36,273 nucleotides of DNA. Source: Paraburkholderia tagetis (lineage in GTDB: Bacteria; Pseudomonadota; Gammaproteobacteria; Burkholderiales; Burkholderiaceae). Numbering within the stretch: the stretch's first letter is position 1; every line of letters begins with the position of its first letter. The position numbers and the translations under genes are program-made. Location: the NCBI RefSeq assembly GCF_022213065.1, contig NZ_JAKLJA010000057.1, positions 1 through 36,273 of the forward strand. The letters are read 5' to 3'. The notes beneath the pieces were generated by a model. The model did not search any database. It saw only the letters and a list, made by a program, of their open reading frames with translations, and was not told the origin of the DNA. Positions 1 to 15,445 of this stretch are shown here, one piece after another.

Positions 1-122
1 ACAACGTGTCGATCACGGTGAAGCTGATCGCTCCGATCGCGATGGAAGAAGGTCTGCGCTTCGCAATCCGCGAAGGTGGCCGTACCGTCGGCGCCGGTGT
101 CGTCGCCAAGATCATCGAGTAA
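1..122 (+). CDS. tuf: Elongation factor Tu, C-terminal end (partial)
   Basis: The window opens inside a coding region read in the frame beginning at base 3, and it stops at TAA 120-122. The last 39 residues match the C-terminal beta-barrel domain of EF-Tu: the stretch ending in [14 protein letters not shown] is the near-invariant EF-Tu terminus. EF-Tu delivers aminoacyl-tRNA to the ribosome as a GTP complex. The gene is truncated only by the window edge. The following tRNA-Trp, secE and nusG identify this as the tuf copy of the tuf-trpT-secE-nusG arrangement. A second tuf copy begins at 35641. Confidence 0.97.
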
Positions 123-157
123 GTATTGCCAGTCTCGTTGATCGACTAAGTGGTTTC

Positions 158-181
158 GGGGTTGGCGATGCCGCCAACCCC
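158..181 (+). other. Perfect 10-bp hairpin between tuf and tRNA-Trp
   Basis: Bases 158-167 (GGGGTTGGCG) are exactly complementary to 172-181, with a four-base ATGC loop. There is no U-tract afterwards (CAAAATGG follows), so it is not a canonical intrinsic terminator. It ends 10 bases before the tRNA 5' end. It may be a processing or partial-termination structure that separates tuf mRNA from the tRNA precursor. The structure is seen in the sequence; the role is inferred. Confidence 0.45.
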
Positions 182-191
182 AAAATGGTTT

Positions 192-267
192 AGGGGTATA
201 GCTCAACTGGCAGAGCGTCGGTCTCCAAAACCGAAGGTTGGGGGTTCGATTCCCTCTGCCCCTGCCA
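192..267 (+). tRNA. trpT: tRNA-Trp (anticodon CCA)
   Basis: The cloverleaf can be folded by eye. The acceptor strand is AGGGGTA (192-198), the D-stem is GCTC/GAGC (201-204/213-216), and the anticodon stem is TCGGT/ACCGA (218-222/230-234). The loop CTCCAAA (223-229) places anticodon CCA at 225-227, which decodes UGG. The T-arm contains GGGGGTTCGATTCCCTC. The acceptor 3' strand is TGCCCCT, followed by discriminator G and an encoded CCA (265-267). The position between tuf and secE is the usual one for this tRNA in proteobacteria, where it is commonly co-transcribed with tuf. Confidence 0.97.
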
Positions 268-305
268 ACTTCTCGCGCCTCTGGCGCGTTGTTCTTTAAG
301 GTGTT

Positions 306-686
306 ATGGCGAATCCTTCCGTCGAAACTGTTAATACTTCCAGCGACAAGCTGATGCTTGCGGCGGGCGTATTGTTGGTTGTGGCCGGGTTCGTAGGGTT
401 CTACTGGCTCGGTAGCCAGGAGTGGTATGTCCGCGGTGCAGCGCTCGCAGTGGGCGTGATCGCGGGGGTGGTAGTCGGTCTTCTTTCGGCGCCCGGCAAG
501 AGCTTCATCGCGTTTGCCAAAGACTCGTACAAGGAAGTTCGCAAGGTCGTCTGGCCGACTCGTAAAGAGGCCACGCAAACGACGCTGGTGGTCTTCGGTT
601 TTGTGCTGGTAATGGCCATCTTTCTCTGGGTTAGCGATAAATCCATTGAATGGGTGATTTTCTCGGCGATTCTGGGTTGGAAATGA
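306..686 (+). CDS. secE: Preprotein translocase subunit SecE
   Basis: A 126-aa inner-membrane protein of the SecYEG translocon. It has three hydrophobic segments (about residues 16-34, 41-60 and 92-120), as in the longer enterobacterial-type SecE. The conserved cytoplasmic amphipathic stretch before the last segment is present (FAKDSYKEVRKVVWPTRKEA, about residues 69-88), and its VWPTR.E core is the SecE signature. The start ATG at 306 follows an AAGGTG-like ribosome site. nusG begins one base after the stop, so the two genes are translated as a pair. Confidence 0.97.
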   Translation: MANPSVETVNTSSDKLMLAAGVLLVVAGFVGFYWLGSQEWYVRGAALAVGVIAGVVVGLLSAPGKSFIAFAKDSYKEVRKVVWPTRKEATQTTLVVFGFVLVMAIFLWVSDKSIEWVIFSAILGWK

Positions 687-687
687 T

Positions 688-1245
688 ATGAGCGATACAC
701 CGGCATCCCCGAGCGGAAAACGTTGGTACGTGGTGCACGCCTACTCTGGTATGGAGAAGAGCGTGCAACGTGCGCTTCAGGAGCGCATTGAACGTGCTGG
801 CATGCAGGACAAATTTGGCCAGATCCTTGTTCCGACTGAAGAAGTGGTCGAGGTGAAGGGTGGTCACAAGTCAGTGACCGAACGTCGTTTCTTCCCAGGC
901 TACGTCCTGGTTGAGATGGAAATGACGGACGAAACGTGGCACCTCGTGAAGAATACTGCAAAGGTGACGGGTTTCGTTGGCGGGGCGCGTAATCGCCCGA
1001 GCCCGATTTCCCCGCGCGAAGTCGAAAAGATCATGTCGCAGATGCAGGAAGGCGTTGAGAAGCCGCGCCCCAAGACCCTGTTCGAAGTCGGCGAGATGGT
1101 CCGCGTGAAGGAAGGTCCGTTCACGGACTTCAACGGCAGCGTCGAAGAAGTCAACTACGAAAAATCGCGCGTTCGGGTCTCAGTCACCATTTTTGGTCGC
1201 GCCACACCGGTCGAACTAGAGTTCGGCCAGGTCGAAAAGCTGTAA
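688..1245 (+). CDS. nusG: Transcription termination/antitermination factor NusG
   Basis: 185 aa, normal length for bacterial NusG. The N-terminal NGN domain opens with KRWYVVHAYSGMEKSV, and the PGYVLVEMEM motif that contacts the RNA polymerase clamp is present around residues 70-79. The C-terminal KOW domain carries VRVKEGPFTDFNGSVEEV, the segment that binds Rho or ribosomal protein S10. It links transcription to translation and controls pausing and Rho termination. A strong terminator-like hairpin lies 10 bases downstream, so secE-nusG likely forms a unit separate from the rplK genes. Confidence 0.98.
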   Translation: MSDTPASPSGKRWYVVHAYSGMEKSVQRALQERIERAGMQDKFGQILVPTEEVVEVKGGHKSVTERRFFPGYVLVEMEMTDETWHLVKNTAKVTGFVGGARNRPSPISPREVEKIMSQMQEGVEKPRPKTLFEVGEMVRVKEGPFTDFNGSVEEVNYEKSRVRVSVTIFGRATPVELEFGQVEKL

Positions 1246-1255
1246 ATCGAATACG

Positions 1256-1286
1256 ACGGATCGCATCTTTGATGCGGTCCGTTTTT
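1256..1286 (+). terminator. Intrinsic terminator after nusG
   Basis: ACGGATCGCATC (1256-1267), loop TTT, then GATGCGGTCCGT (1271-1282) form a 12-bp stem with a single G-U pair. TTTT follows (1283-1286). This is a textbook rho-independent terminator. The remaining 150 bases before rplK should hold the promoter and leader of the L11 operon, but I could not pick a convincing -35/-10 pair there. Confidence 0.85.
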
Positions 1287-1436
1287 CCGCGCTTACGGTC
1301 CGCGTTATGGCCGTAGAGGAGCGCCAGTAGTCCAGTCGGCTGCGAATGTCGATATAGCAGTTGGCACAGCGAAGATTGCGGCGAGCGCGCGCTACCACTC
1401 ACCAGAACGCTCACGCGTTCCAAAGAGGTTTTCAAC

Positions 1437-1868
1437 ATGGCAAAGAAAATCATCGGCTTTATCAAGCTGCAGATTCCTGCAGGTAAAGCCAACCCGTCGC
1501 CGCCGGTCGGTCCGGCACTGGGTCAGCGCGGTCTGAACATCATGGAGTTCTGCAAGGCGTTCAACGCGCAGACTCAAGCGATGGAACCGGGTCTGCCGAT
1601 TCCGGTTGTCATCACGGCATTCGCGGACAAGAGCTTCACGTTCGTCCTGAAGACGCCGCCGGCTACGGTCCTGATCAAGAAGGCAGCGAAGGTCGACAAG
1701 GGTTCGGCCAAGCCGCACACCGACAAGGTCGCCACGATCACGCGTGCCCAGGCTGAGGAAATCGCCAAGACCAAGATGCCGGACCTCACGGCAGCGGATA
1801 TGGACGCAGCGGTCCGCACGATCGCTGGTAGCGCCCGTTCGATGGGCATCGTCGTGGAGGGCGTGTAA
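1437..1868 (+). CDS. rplK: 50S ribosomal protein L11
   Basis: 143 aa, the usual L11 length. The proline-rich N-terminal domain motif NPSPPVGPALGQRG (about residues 20-33), which touches 23S rRNA in the GTPase-associated centre, is intact. The C-terminal RNA-binding domain ends in ARSMGIVVEGV. L11 is the binding site of thiopeptide antibiotics and is needed for RelA activation. The ATG follows AAAGAGG at suitable spacing. rplA starts on the base immediately after the stop (TAA-ATG), so the two are translationally coupled. In proteobacteria the pair is autoregulated by L1 binding to the rplK leader. Confidence 0.98.
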   Translation: MAKKIIGFIKLQIPAGKANPSPPVGPALGQRGLNIMEFCKAFNAQTQAMEPGLPIPVVITAFADKSFTFVLKTPPATVLIKKAAKVDKGSAKPHTDKVATITRAQAEEIAKTKMPDLTAADMDAAVRTIAGSARSMGIVVEGV

Positions 1869-2564
1869 ATGGCTAAGGTTTCCAAGCGTCAAAAGGCACT
1901 GGCTGCCAAGATCGACCGCCAGAAGCTGTACCCAATCGTCGACGCACTGTCGCTCGTGAAGGAATGCGCCACGGCGAAGTTCGACGAGTCGATCGACGTC
2001 GCAGTCCAGCTCGGCATCGATGCCAAGAAGTCGGACCAGGTCGTTCGCGGCTCGGTCGTGCTGCCCGCAGGCACCGGCAAGTCGGTCCGCGTCGCAGTGT
2101 TCGCGCAAGGCGAGAAGGCCGAGCAAGCGAAGGCTGCTGGCGCAGAGATCGTCGGCATGGAAGACCTCGCTGAGCAGATCAAGGGCGGCAACCTGAACTT
2201 CGACATCGTGATCGCTTCGCCGGACACGATGCGCGTCGTCGGTACGCTCGGTCAGATCCTCGGCCCGCGCGGCCTGATGCCGAACCCGAAGGTCGGCACC
2301 GTGACGCCCGACGTGGCGACCGCGGTCAAGAACGCGAAGGCTGGTCAGGTGCAATTCCGTGTCGACAAGGCCGGTATCATCCACGCGACCATCGGCCGTG
2401 CTTCGTTCGAAGCAACGGCACTGCGCAGCAACCTGGACGCGCTGCTTGAAGCGCTGAACAAGTCCAAGCCGGCGACGAGCAAGGGCGTGTACCTGCGCAA
2501 GATCGCTGTGTCGAGCACGATGGGTGTTGGCGTTCGCGTCGACCAAACGTCGCTCGCGGCGTAA
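1869..2564 (+). CDS. rplA: 50S ribosomal protein L1
   Basis: 231 aa, full length. It has the L1 two-domain core: LPAGTGKSVRVAVFAQG in the first half, and the conserved GPRGLMPNPKVGTVTPDVA loop (about residues 133-151) that contacts 23S rRNA in the L1 stalk. The C-terminal MGVGVRVD motif is present. It acts in the stalk that handles deacylated tRNA leaving the E site, and as a translational repressor of its own operon. The ribosome site lies within the rplK end (GTGGAGGGCG). Confidence 0.98.
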   Translation: MAKVSKRQKALAAKIDRQKLYPIVDALSLVKECATAKFDESIDVAVQLGIDAKKSDQVVRGSVVLPAGTGKSVRVAVFAQGEKAEQAKAAGAEIVGMEDLAEQIKGGNLNFDIVIASPDTMRVVGTLGQILGPRGLMPNPKVGTVTPDVATAVKNAKAGQVQFRVDKAGIIHATIGRASFEATALRSNLDALLEALNKSKPATSKGVYLRKIAVSSTMGVGVRVDQTSLAA

Positions 2565-2895
2565 GCTGCAAAAAGTTTTGCCGCGCTGAGGTCTGGAACG
2601 AGGTTTGGTCGGATCGCAGTGCGGATTTAAAGGGCTTTGGGCGGTTGGGCGGTGGCAATTTCGCATCGCACAACCGGTTGTCAAAGACCGTTGGCGGGAG
2701 TGCAGTAGTTGGGTGCTTCCTTAATGCAAAGCCAACGCAGATGGCGAACCCGAAAAAGTTTTGAAGTGCTGATGTGAGCGTAAGCGGGCGGCAACGCCTG
2801 ACGAAGCAAACTGATTTACTCCGGACTGGTCGGTCGCCGTTGTTGAACGCGGCACATGAGGCAAATGCCAAGTGTGTCGAATCTGGAGGTTAACC
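2565..2895 (+). promoter_or_regulatory. Leader region of the rplJ-rplL genes
   Basis: 331 bases without a gene. In many bacteria the mRNA leader ahead of rplJ binds the L10(L12)4 complex and shuts down translation, and the length and position here fit such a leader. One visible element is GGGCG-GCAA-CGCCT at about 2786-2799, a short stem closed by a GNRA-type tetraloop. The ribosome site CTGGAGG (2883-2889) precedes a GTG start. A promoter probably lies in the first third (TTTGGTC at about 2605 with TTTAAA at about 2626), but this is weak. No kink-turn could be proven by eye. Confidence 0.4.
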
Positions 2896-3393
2896 GTGCC
2901 ACTGAACAAAGAAGGTAAGCAGGCCGTCGTGGCTGAAGTCTCCGCGCAAGTCGCGAAGGCTCAGACCATGGTGCTGGCCGAGTATCGTGGAATCGCGGTT
3001 GGCGATCTGACCAAGCTGCGCGCGAAAGCGCGTGAGCAGCAGGTGTACCTGCGCGTGTTGAAGAACACGCTGGCGCGTCGCGCTGTCGAAGGTACCCCGT
3101 TTGCTCCGCTGGCAGAGCAGATGACTGGCCCCCTGATCTACGGCATCTCGGAAGATGCAATTGCTGCAGCGAAGGTCGTCAACGACTTCGCGAAAGGCAA
3201 TGACAAGTTGGTCATCAAGGCTGGTTCCTATGAAGGCAACGTGATGGACAAGGCAGGCGTGCAAGCGCTGGCCAGCATCCCGAGCCGCGAAGAACTGCTC
3301 TCGAAGCTGCTGTTCGTTATGCAAGCCCCGGTTTCCGGCATGGCGCGTGCTCTTGGCGCGCTGGCGGAAAAGAAGCAAGCCGAAGCTGCGTAA
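2896..3393 (+). CDS. rplJ: 50S ribosomal protein L10
   Basis: 165 aa from a GTG start at 2896. I chose this over an in-frame ATG at 2872 because the L10 N-terminus PLNKEGKQAVVAEVS follows directly and CTGGAGG sits 6 bases upstream, while the upstream residues do not resemble L10. L10 anchors two or three L12 dimers on the ribosomal stalk. The RNA-binding N-terminal domain contains VLAEYRGIAVGDLTKLR and LKNTLARRAVE. The C-terminal helix that holds L12 is LSKLLFVMQAPVSGMARALGAL. rplL follows after 66 bases. Confidence 0.97.
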   Translation: MPLNKEGKQAVVAEVSAQVAKAQTMVLAEYRGIAVGDLTKLRAKAREQQVYLRVLKNTLARRAVEGTPFAPLAEQMTGPLIYGISEDAIAAAKVVNDFAKGNDKLVIKAGSYEGNVMDKAGVQALASIPSREELLSKLLFVMQAPVSGMARALGALAEKKQAEAA

Positions 3394-3459
3394 TAGCGAA
3401 CACGAGCAAGCGAGAAAGATCGCTAGCTGTTTCCGAATTCAAATCTGGAGTAATTTCAA

Positions 3460-3834
3460 ATGGCAATCGCAAAAGAAGACATCCTCGAAGCCGTTGGCGC
3501 GATGTCGGTTCTCGAACTGAACGAACTGGTCAAGGCATTCGAAGAGAAGTTTGGCGTGTCGGCAGCTGCTGTGGCAGTCGCTGGCCCGGCAGGCGGCGGC
3601 GCTGCTGCTGCCGCTGAAGAGCAGACCGAATTCACGGTCAACCTGCTCGAAGCTGGCGCGAACAAGGTTTCGGTCATTAAGGCCGTTCGTGAACTGACGG
3701 GTCTCGGCCTGAAGGAAGCGAAGGACCTGGTCGACGGTGCACCGAAGCCCGTGAAGGAAGCGGTGCCCAAGGCTGCTGCTGAAGAAGCGAAGAAGAAGCT
3801 GGAAGAAGCCGGCGCGAAGGCTGAAATCAAGTAA
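3460..3834 (+). CDS. rplL: 50S ribosomal protein L7/L12
   Basis: 124 aa. The N-terminal dimerisation helices cover residues 1-35. The flexible hinge is alanine/glycine-rich (about residues 37-55), and the globular C-terminal domain contains KVSVIKAVRELTGLGLKEAK, the surface that recruits translational GTPases. A clear ribosome site, CTGGAG, lies near 3445. The gene is followed 20 bases on by an attenuator-type hairpin separating it from rpoB. Confidence 0.98.
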   Translation: MAIAKEDILEAVGAMSVLELNELVKAFEEKFGVSAAAVAVAGPAGGGAAAAAEEQTEFTVNLLEAGANKVSVIKAVRELTGLGLKEAKDLVDGAPKPVKEAVPKAAAEEAKKKLEEAGAKAEIK

Positions 3835-3854
3835 GTTTCAGCGCGCTGTGCGAA

Positions 3855-3885
3855 GGCTGGCGGTTTTTACACCGCCGGCCTTTTT
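3855..3885 (+). terminator. rplL-rpoB attenuator-type terminator
   Basis: GGCTGGCGGT (3855-3864) pairs with ACCGCCGGCC (3871-3880) around the loop TTTTAC, with one G-U pair, and TTTTT follows (3881-3885). In E. coli a partial terminator between rplL and rpoB lowers RNA polymerase synthesis relative to ribosomal proteins, and this hairpin sits in the equivalent position. The structure is direct observation; partial read-through is inferred from the family. Confidence 0.88.
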
Positions 3886-4210
3886 GTGCTTTGTGGGTTC
3901 TGCGTTTTTGTGTTCGATTTTTTGAAGATCGGAGGCGGGATGCGGGACCCAGAAGCCAAAGAAAAACGTCTTTCGCCGGGTGAAGGCCCTAAGGGCATGA
4001 TCTGTGCGCACGACGCTTCTCTTTGTCTTCTGAAGCGACTGCAGAAGGCAAGTTTGGTCGGGCAGCGGGCAAGTTATGACAAGCCGGTATCCGCTGCCGT
4101 CAGCCAGCGGTTGGTAGAGGCCAACCACCAAGCTTCCAGGGCTCGCGTAGCCATCGGGTCTCAGTCGGTGAACACTCGGGTCGTCCTACCCGCCGTGATT
4201 CGGAGATCGT
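3886..4210 (+). promoter_or_regulatory. rpoB 5' leader, no gene
   Basis: 325 bases between the attenuator and rpoB. I see two small RNA hairpin candidates: GCCC-TAA-GGGC at 3986-3996 and GGTTGG-TAGAGG-CCAACC at 4109-4126. An open frame runs through part of the region into the rpoB start in another frame, but it has no recognisable product and no ribosome site and was not called. The long leader may carry an RNase III processing site or an internal promoter, as it does in E. coli. I could not locate either convincingly. Confidence 0.4.
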
Positions 4211-8317
<4,107 letters not shown>

Positions 8318-8338
8318 TCGGACTACGGAGAGAAGGCA

Positions 8339-12589
<4,251 letters not shown>

Positions 12590-12631
12590 GCTTCTGGCGA
12601 ACATGTTTCGCCATCGGCTGAATGTCGAATG

Positions 12632-12665
12632 AAATCCGCCCGGGTCAACCGGGCGGATTTTTTTT
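12632..12665 (+). terminator. Intrinsic terminator of the rpoBC operon
   Basis: AAATCCGCCCGG (12632-12643) and CCGGGCGGATTT (12649-12660) are perfectly complementary over 12 bp around the loop GTCAA. A run of eight T spans the stem end and beyond (12658-12665). This is the strongest terminator in the window. It isolates the RNA polymerase genes from everything downstream. Confidence 0.95.
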
Positions 12666-12829
12666 GCCTGCAAGAATCGAGGCGCGACATTTTGTCATGG
12701 CGCCGCCCCGTACTGGCGTCTCCCCTGCATGGGAAGGGCACCCGTGCTAATGTGGCGCCTCGCGCGGCCCGCGCGTCTGTCGGACGGGCTTTGTCGTGTA
12801 ATCTTTACCCCATTCCGGAGGCGTGAATC

Positions 12830-13129
12830 ATGTGGGTTGTTGGCGTTGGTCTGATTTTGAATCTGGTGGCTTCGGTCGGCGTCTTCTCGTATCTGCTGCA
12901 CCACGTCGGCATTCAGCCCGCCGCGATGTTCTTTGCAATCTTCCTGGTCGTCTGGGCCTTCATCATCATTGGCTTCATCATGCAGGTCGCAGGGAAGGTG
13001 CGTACCGGTGCGCTGCTGATTAGCATTGGCTCGCTGGTTTTTGTGCCCGTCGGGCTCGTCGCGATTATTGGCAGCATTCGGGTGGCACGCAGGCAAAAAA
13101 CACCCGCAGCCGACGGGCGCGCCATCTGA
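12830..13129 (+). CDS. Small three-helix membrane protein, unknown function
   Basis: 99 aa. Three strongly hydrophobic segments are visible (about residues 3-24, 30-54 and 62-84), separated by short loops. A basic, hydrophilic tail follows (RVARRQKTPAADGRAI), so it should be an inner-membrane protein. CCGGAGGCG upstream of the ATG is a good ribosome site. There is no lipobox, and no catalytic motif or family that I recognise. It is a single-gene unit between the rpoC terminator and a hairpin at 13144-13169, so it is probably not part of the following cluster. Coding composition is GC-rich like its neighbours. Confidence 0.8.
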   Translation: MWVVGVGLILNLVASVGVFSYLLHHVGIQPAAMFFAIFLVVWAFIIIGFIMQVAGKVRTGALLISIGSLVFVPVGLVAIIGSIRVARRQKTPAADGRAI

Positions 13130-13143
13130 GTTCAGAACTTGTA

Positions 13144-13175
13144 CTCGATGCCACGCTCGTGGCATCGAGAATTTT
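13144..13175 (+). terminator. Probable terminator after the small membrane protein gene
   Basis: CTCGATGCCAC (13144-13154) and GTGGCATCGAG (13159-13169) form an 11-bp perfect stem with loop GCTC. AATTTT follows. The T-run is short, so efficiency is uncertain. It lies 15 bases after the stop codon, where a terminator would be expected, and it ends the GC-rich sequence before the AT-rich stretch. Confidence 0.65.
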
Positions 13176-13262
13176 CGGAAGTTGGTGCACCCAAAATATA
13201 TTGGAATCCTAATAAAAAGAATTCTTACTACACCAAGTATTGATGCTTCTGACATGACTTGT

Positions 13263-13278
13263 TTTAGATGTATCTAAA
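13263..13278. promoter_or_regulatory. Operator-like palindrome
   Basis: TTTAGATGTATCTAAA is a perfect inverted repeat of 7 bp with a 2-bp spacer, 390 bases upstream of the first cluster gene. Its size and symmetry are those of a site for a dimeric helix-turn-helix regulator. No matching regulator gene lies in the window, so the factor would be encoded elsewhere. Confidence 0.4.
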
Positions 13279-13535
13279 TCCATTTACTTCAGCTTCGTTT
13301 AATCTCCCTCTTTCTCACCGGTCTCTCGGTGAATTCCTCGATCTTTCCTCTCCATGGCCTTGGTCGTGGACCCTGGCTGTGTCGACTTCTGCCTTCCGCG
13401 TGGTGTGTCTAAATTGAACTCCTAAGTCAAGGGTGGTTCTTTAAGGGGATTTTTCGGTTGAGGAAAATCAAATCGTGAGTCGAATCGCCGAAAATTTACA
13501 AATCTTTATTCTCTAACGTTCATCCAGCGACTAAA

Positions 13536-13545
13536 GTTGCGCAAC
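13536..13545. promoter_or_regulatory. Short perfect palindrome GTTGCGCAAC
   Basis: Ten-base perfect palindrome in the AT-rich upstream region, 123 bases before the acpS start. It is a possible second regulator contact site. A single 10-mer of this kind may also occur by chance, hence the low confidence. Confidence 0.25.
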
Positions 13546-13667
13546 GCTGTAGTTCATGCCAGATGACAAGCCGAAAAGTGCTTGCGATTGTGACAAAAAA
13601 AGACCAACAACGCTGGCAGTAGCGACAGCTTCAAATTAAATAAAGCGTACGGGGTATATCGTTAGAT

Positions 13668-14045
13668 ATGCGAATTGGTATAGATATCGTCGAAACGGGG
13701 CGGATCGCGCAAGCGATTGAGCGCAGCGGGGATGCATTCATCGGGCGTTTGATCTCCGCAGAAGAAGCGCATGGGCACGACCTTGGGCACAGCCAGCAGC
13801 AGGGTGCCGAGCGCATTGCCGGCATTTGGGCCGCCAAAGAAGCCGCGGTCAAGGCGCTGGGAACGGGTTTTCGCAACGGCATTACCTTTCACGATATCAA
13901 GATCCTTCACGATCCGCATGGAAAGCCGTATTTCGAATTTTCGGGAGAATTCGAAAAAATAATGCGGCTCGAAAATCTGAAGACATCAATTTTAACGATC
14001 TCGCATTGTCGGACGCATGCCGTCGCGGCGGTCGTTCTAGATTAA
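13668..14045 (+). CDS. acpS: Holo-[acyl-carrier-protein] synthase (AcpS-type phosphopantetheinyl transferase)
   Basis: 125 aa, typical of homotrimeric AcpS enzymes that move 4'-phosphopantetheine from CoA to the ACP serine. The N-terminal motif MRIGIDIVE supplies the Mg-binding Asp6, and WAAKEAAVKALGTGF supplies Glu58 and Lys57, so the active site is complete. The start is fixed by the family N-terminus; the upstream ribosome site is weak (ACGGGG about 14 bases away). It is the first gene of the cluster. Being separate from the usual pdxJ-acpS locus, it is probably a second copy dedicated to the cluster ACP at 15446, hence the symbol describes the family rather than the housekeeping gene. Confidence 0.92.
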   Translation: MRIGIDIVETGRIAQAIERSGDAFIGRLISAEEAHGHDLGHSQQQGAERIAGIWAAKEAAVKALGTGFRNGITFHDIKILHDPHGKPYFEFSGEFEKIMRLENLKTSILTISHCRTHAVAAVVLD

Positions 14046-14066
14046 TAACCACGAAACATAAAAATT

Positions 14067-14822
14067 ATGGCCAACTATCCAGAACTCGAAGATAAGACCG
14101 TAGTGGTGACCGGCGCCAGCGGTGATCTCGGTATGGCAATTTGTCGAAAATACCTCGCACTTGGTAGTAACGTGATCGCGCTATACAACAGTGCGAAAGC
14201 CAGTCTCGACGCACTCGCGTCCGAATCTGCAAGCGCAAACCGCTTGACCGTCGTGAAGTGCGACGTTGCAAATCGCGATGACGTCGAACGCTTGCGCAGT
14301 GAACTGGAACAGCGCATCGAGGCCGTGGACGTTCTCGTCAATAACGCGGGTATTAACAAGGACAACCTGGTCTCCACTATGACGTTCGAGGAGTTCGACG
14401 AGGTGGTGCGCGTCAATCTTCATGGGACGTTCAACATGACCCAGGGGATGCTGAGGCTGATGAGGCACGCGACGCAAGCCAGCATCGTGAACGTGACTTC
14501 CGTTGCGGGGGTGACGGCGAGTTTCGGGCAGTCCAACTACAGCGCCGCCAAAGCGGGCATTTCCGGCTTCACGCGCTCGATTGCGAAAGAACTCGCATCG
14601 AAAGGGATCCGGGTCAACGCCATTGCTCCAGGCATGATCGAGTCCCGAATGGTCAAGAAGGTGCCGCGTCACATCGTGCGGACCATCTTCGATGCCATTC
14701 CACTGAATCGCTTCGGGCGTCCGGAAGAGATTGCCGAGGTGGTCGCGTTTCTTAGTTCCAACGCCGCAAGCTACATCGTCGGGCAGACGCTGGTGGCCGA
14801 CGGCGGCCTTGTAATGCGCTAA
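14067..14822 (+). CDS. 3-oxoacyl-ACP reductase, FabG-like SDR
   Basis: 251 aa classical short-chain dehydrogenase. The NADP(H)-binding TGASGDLG lies at residues 15-22 (a Gly-to-Asp variation inside the usual TGxxxGIG), and NNAG is at 92-95. The active site is Asn117, Ser145, Tyr158 and Lys162, with YSAAK spacing exactly as in FabG. The C-terminal half has NAIAPGMIES and the VADGG ending. It should reduce beta-ketoacyl-ACP to the beta-hydroxy form after each condensation. It starts 21 bases after acpS with a poor Shine-Dalgarno. A housekeeping fabG is expected elsewhere. Confidence 0.9.
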   Translation: MANYPELEDKTVVVTGASGDLGMAICRKYLALGSNVIALYNSAKASLDALASESASANRLTVVKCDVANRDDVERLRSELEQRIEAVDVLVNNAGINKDNLVSTMTFEEFDEVVRVNLHGTFNMTQGMLRLMRHATQASIVNVTSVAGVTASFGQSNYSAAKAGISGFTRSIAKELASKGIRVNAIAPGMIESRMVKKVPRHIVRTIFDAIPLNRFGRPEEIAEVVAFLSSNAASYIVGQTLVADGGLVMR

Positions 14823-14837
14823 CTTGCGGAAATTTTC

Positions 14838-15434
14838 ATGTCCAAACTAGATCGTAGTCTGATGCCCGCGCAGCAGTTGTTTGAGATCGGCGTGTGGCGA
14901 TCCCCCATATTCATGGTGGACCGTATTGCCGATATCGTGGTTGGCCCCAAGGCGAGCATTACTGCCGTCAAGCACGTCACCTTCAACGAGTCGTATATTG
15001 CCGGCCACTTTACCGACAATCCCGTCATGCCCGGCGTGATGATTGCGGAGGTTTTCGGCCAGGCCGGCGAGTACTGCGCCTTCTTCAACGACGTCTGCTC
15101 GGCATACGAGAAGGAGACTGGCCGTGTCGCCAAGCGATTTGAGAACGTTGCTGAAATAATTAGCACACCAGAAGGTAAGCGAATCATCAAAGAGCAGAAA
15201 TCGCAGGTGATCGGGTTTCTTGCCGCCCAGAATGTCAAGTTCAAGAGGGTTGTTTATCCCGGCGACACGATTTATGCCGAGTGCCGGTTGTCGTTCACCG
15301 ATACCCAAGGATTCAATCACTTCAACGTGGAAGCGCGCGTTGGGCGCCACGTCGTTGTAGAGGGAACCATTATCAATTTCCGGACCTACCGGGACAAGCT
15401 CGGTAGCAATGTTGCTGCCGGAATCTCACGATAA
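14838..15434 (+). CDS. FabZ-like 3-hydroxyacyl-ACP dehydratase with an insertion
   Basis: 198 aa hotdog-fold protein. The active-site stretch GHFTDNPVMPGVMIAEVFGQ contains His57 and Glu71, 14 residues apart as in FabZ; FabA would have Asp. It should remove water from 3-hydroxyacyl-ACP to give trans-2-enoyl-ACP. It is longer than FabZ (about 150 aa). A charged segment of roughly 40 residues (about 83-125, including AYEKETGRVAKRFENVAEI) lies between the active-site helix and the strand QVIGFLAAQNVKFKR. The C-terminal hotdog strands VVYPGDTIYAECRLSF and VVEGTIINF are recognisable. The insertion could cap the substrate tunnel or bind a partner. Confidence 0.88.
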   Translation: MSKLDRSLMPAQQLFEIGVWRSPIFMVDRIADIVVGPKASITAVKHVTFNESYIAGHFTDNPVMPGVMIAEVFGQAGEYCAFFNDVCSAYEKETGRVAKRFENVAEIISTPEGKRIIKEQKSQVIGFLAAQNVKFKRVVYPGDTIYAECRLSFTDTQGFNHFNVEARVGRHVVVEGTIINFRTYRDKLGSNVAAGISR

Positions 15435-15445
15435 AGAGCGAAAAA

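Larger units (their letters stand above)
13176..13667 (+). promoter_or_regulatory. AT-rich non-coding region upstream of the accessory cluster
   Basis: 492 bases with no supportable gene. Composition is markedly AT-rich compared with all flanking coding DNA, for example ATATATTGGAATCCTAATAA near 13196 and AAATTAAATAAA near 13633. It must hold the promoter for the cluster starting at 13668, since no terminator or other promoter region of this size occurs before recQ. I cannot identify a confident -35/-10 pair. TTGATG at about 13240 with an AT-rich -10 overlapping the 13263-13278 palindrome is one possibility. The AT-richness would suit silencing by an H-NS-like (MvaT/Bv3F-type) protein; that is inference. 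Confidence 0.6.
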
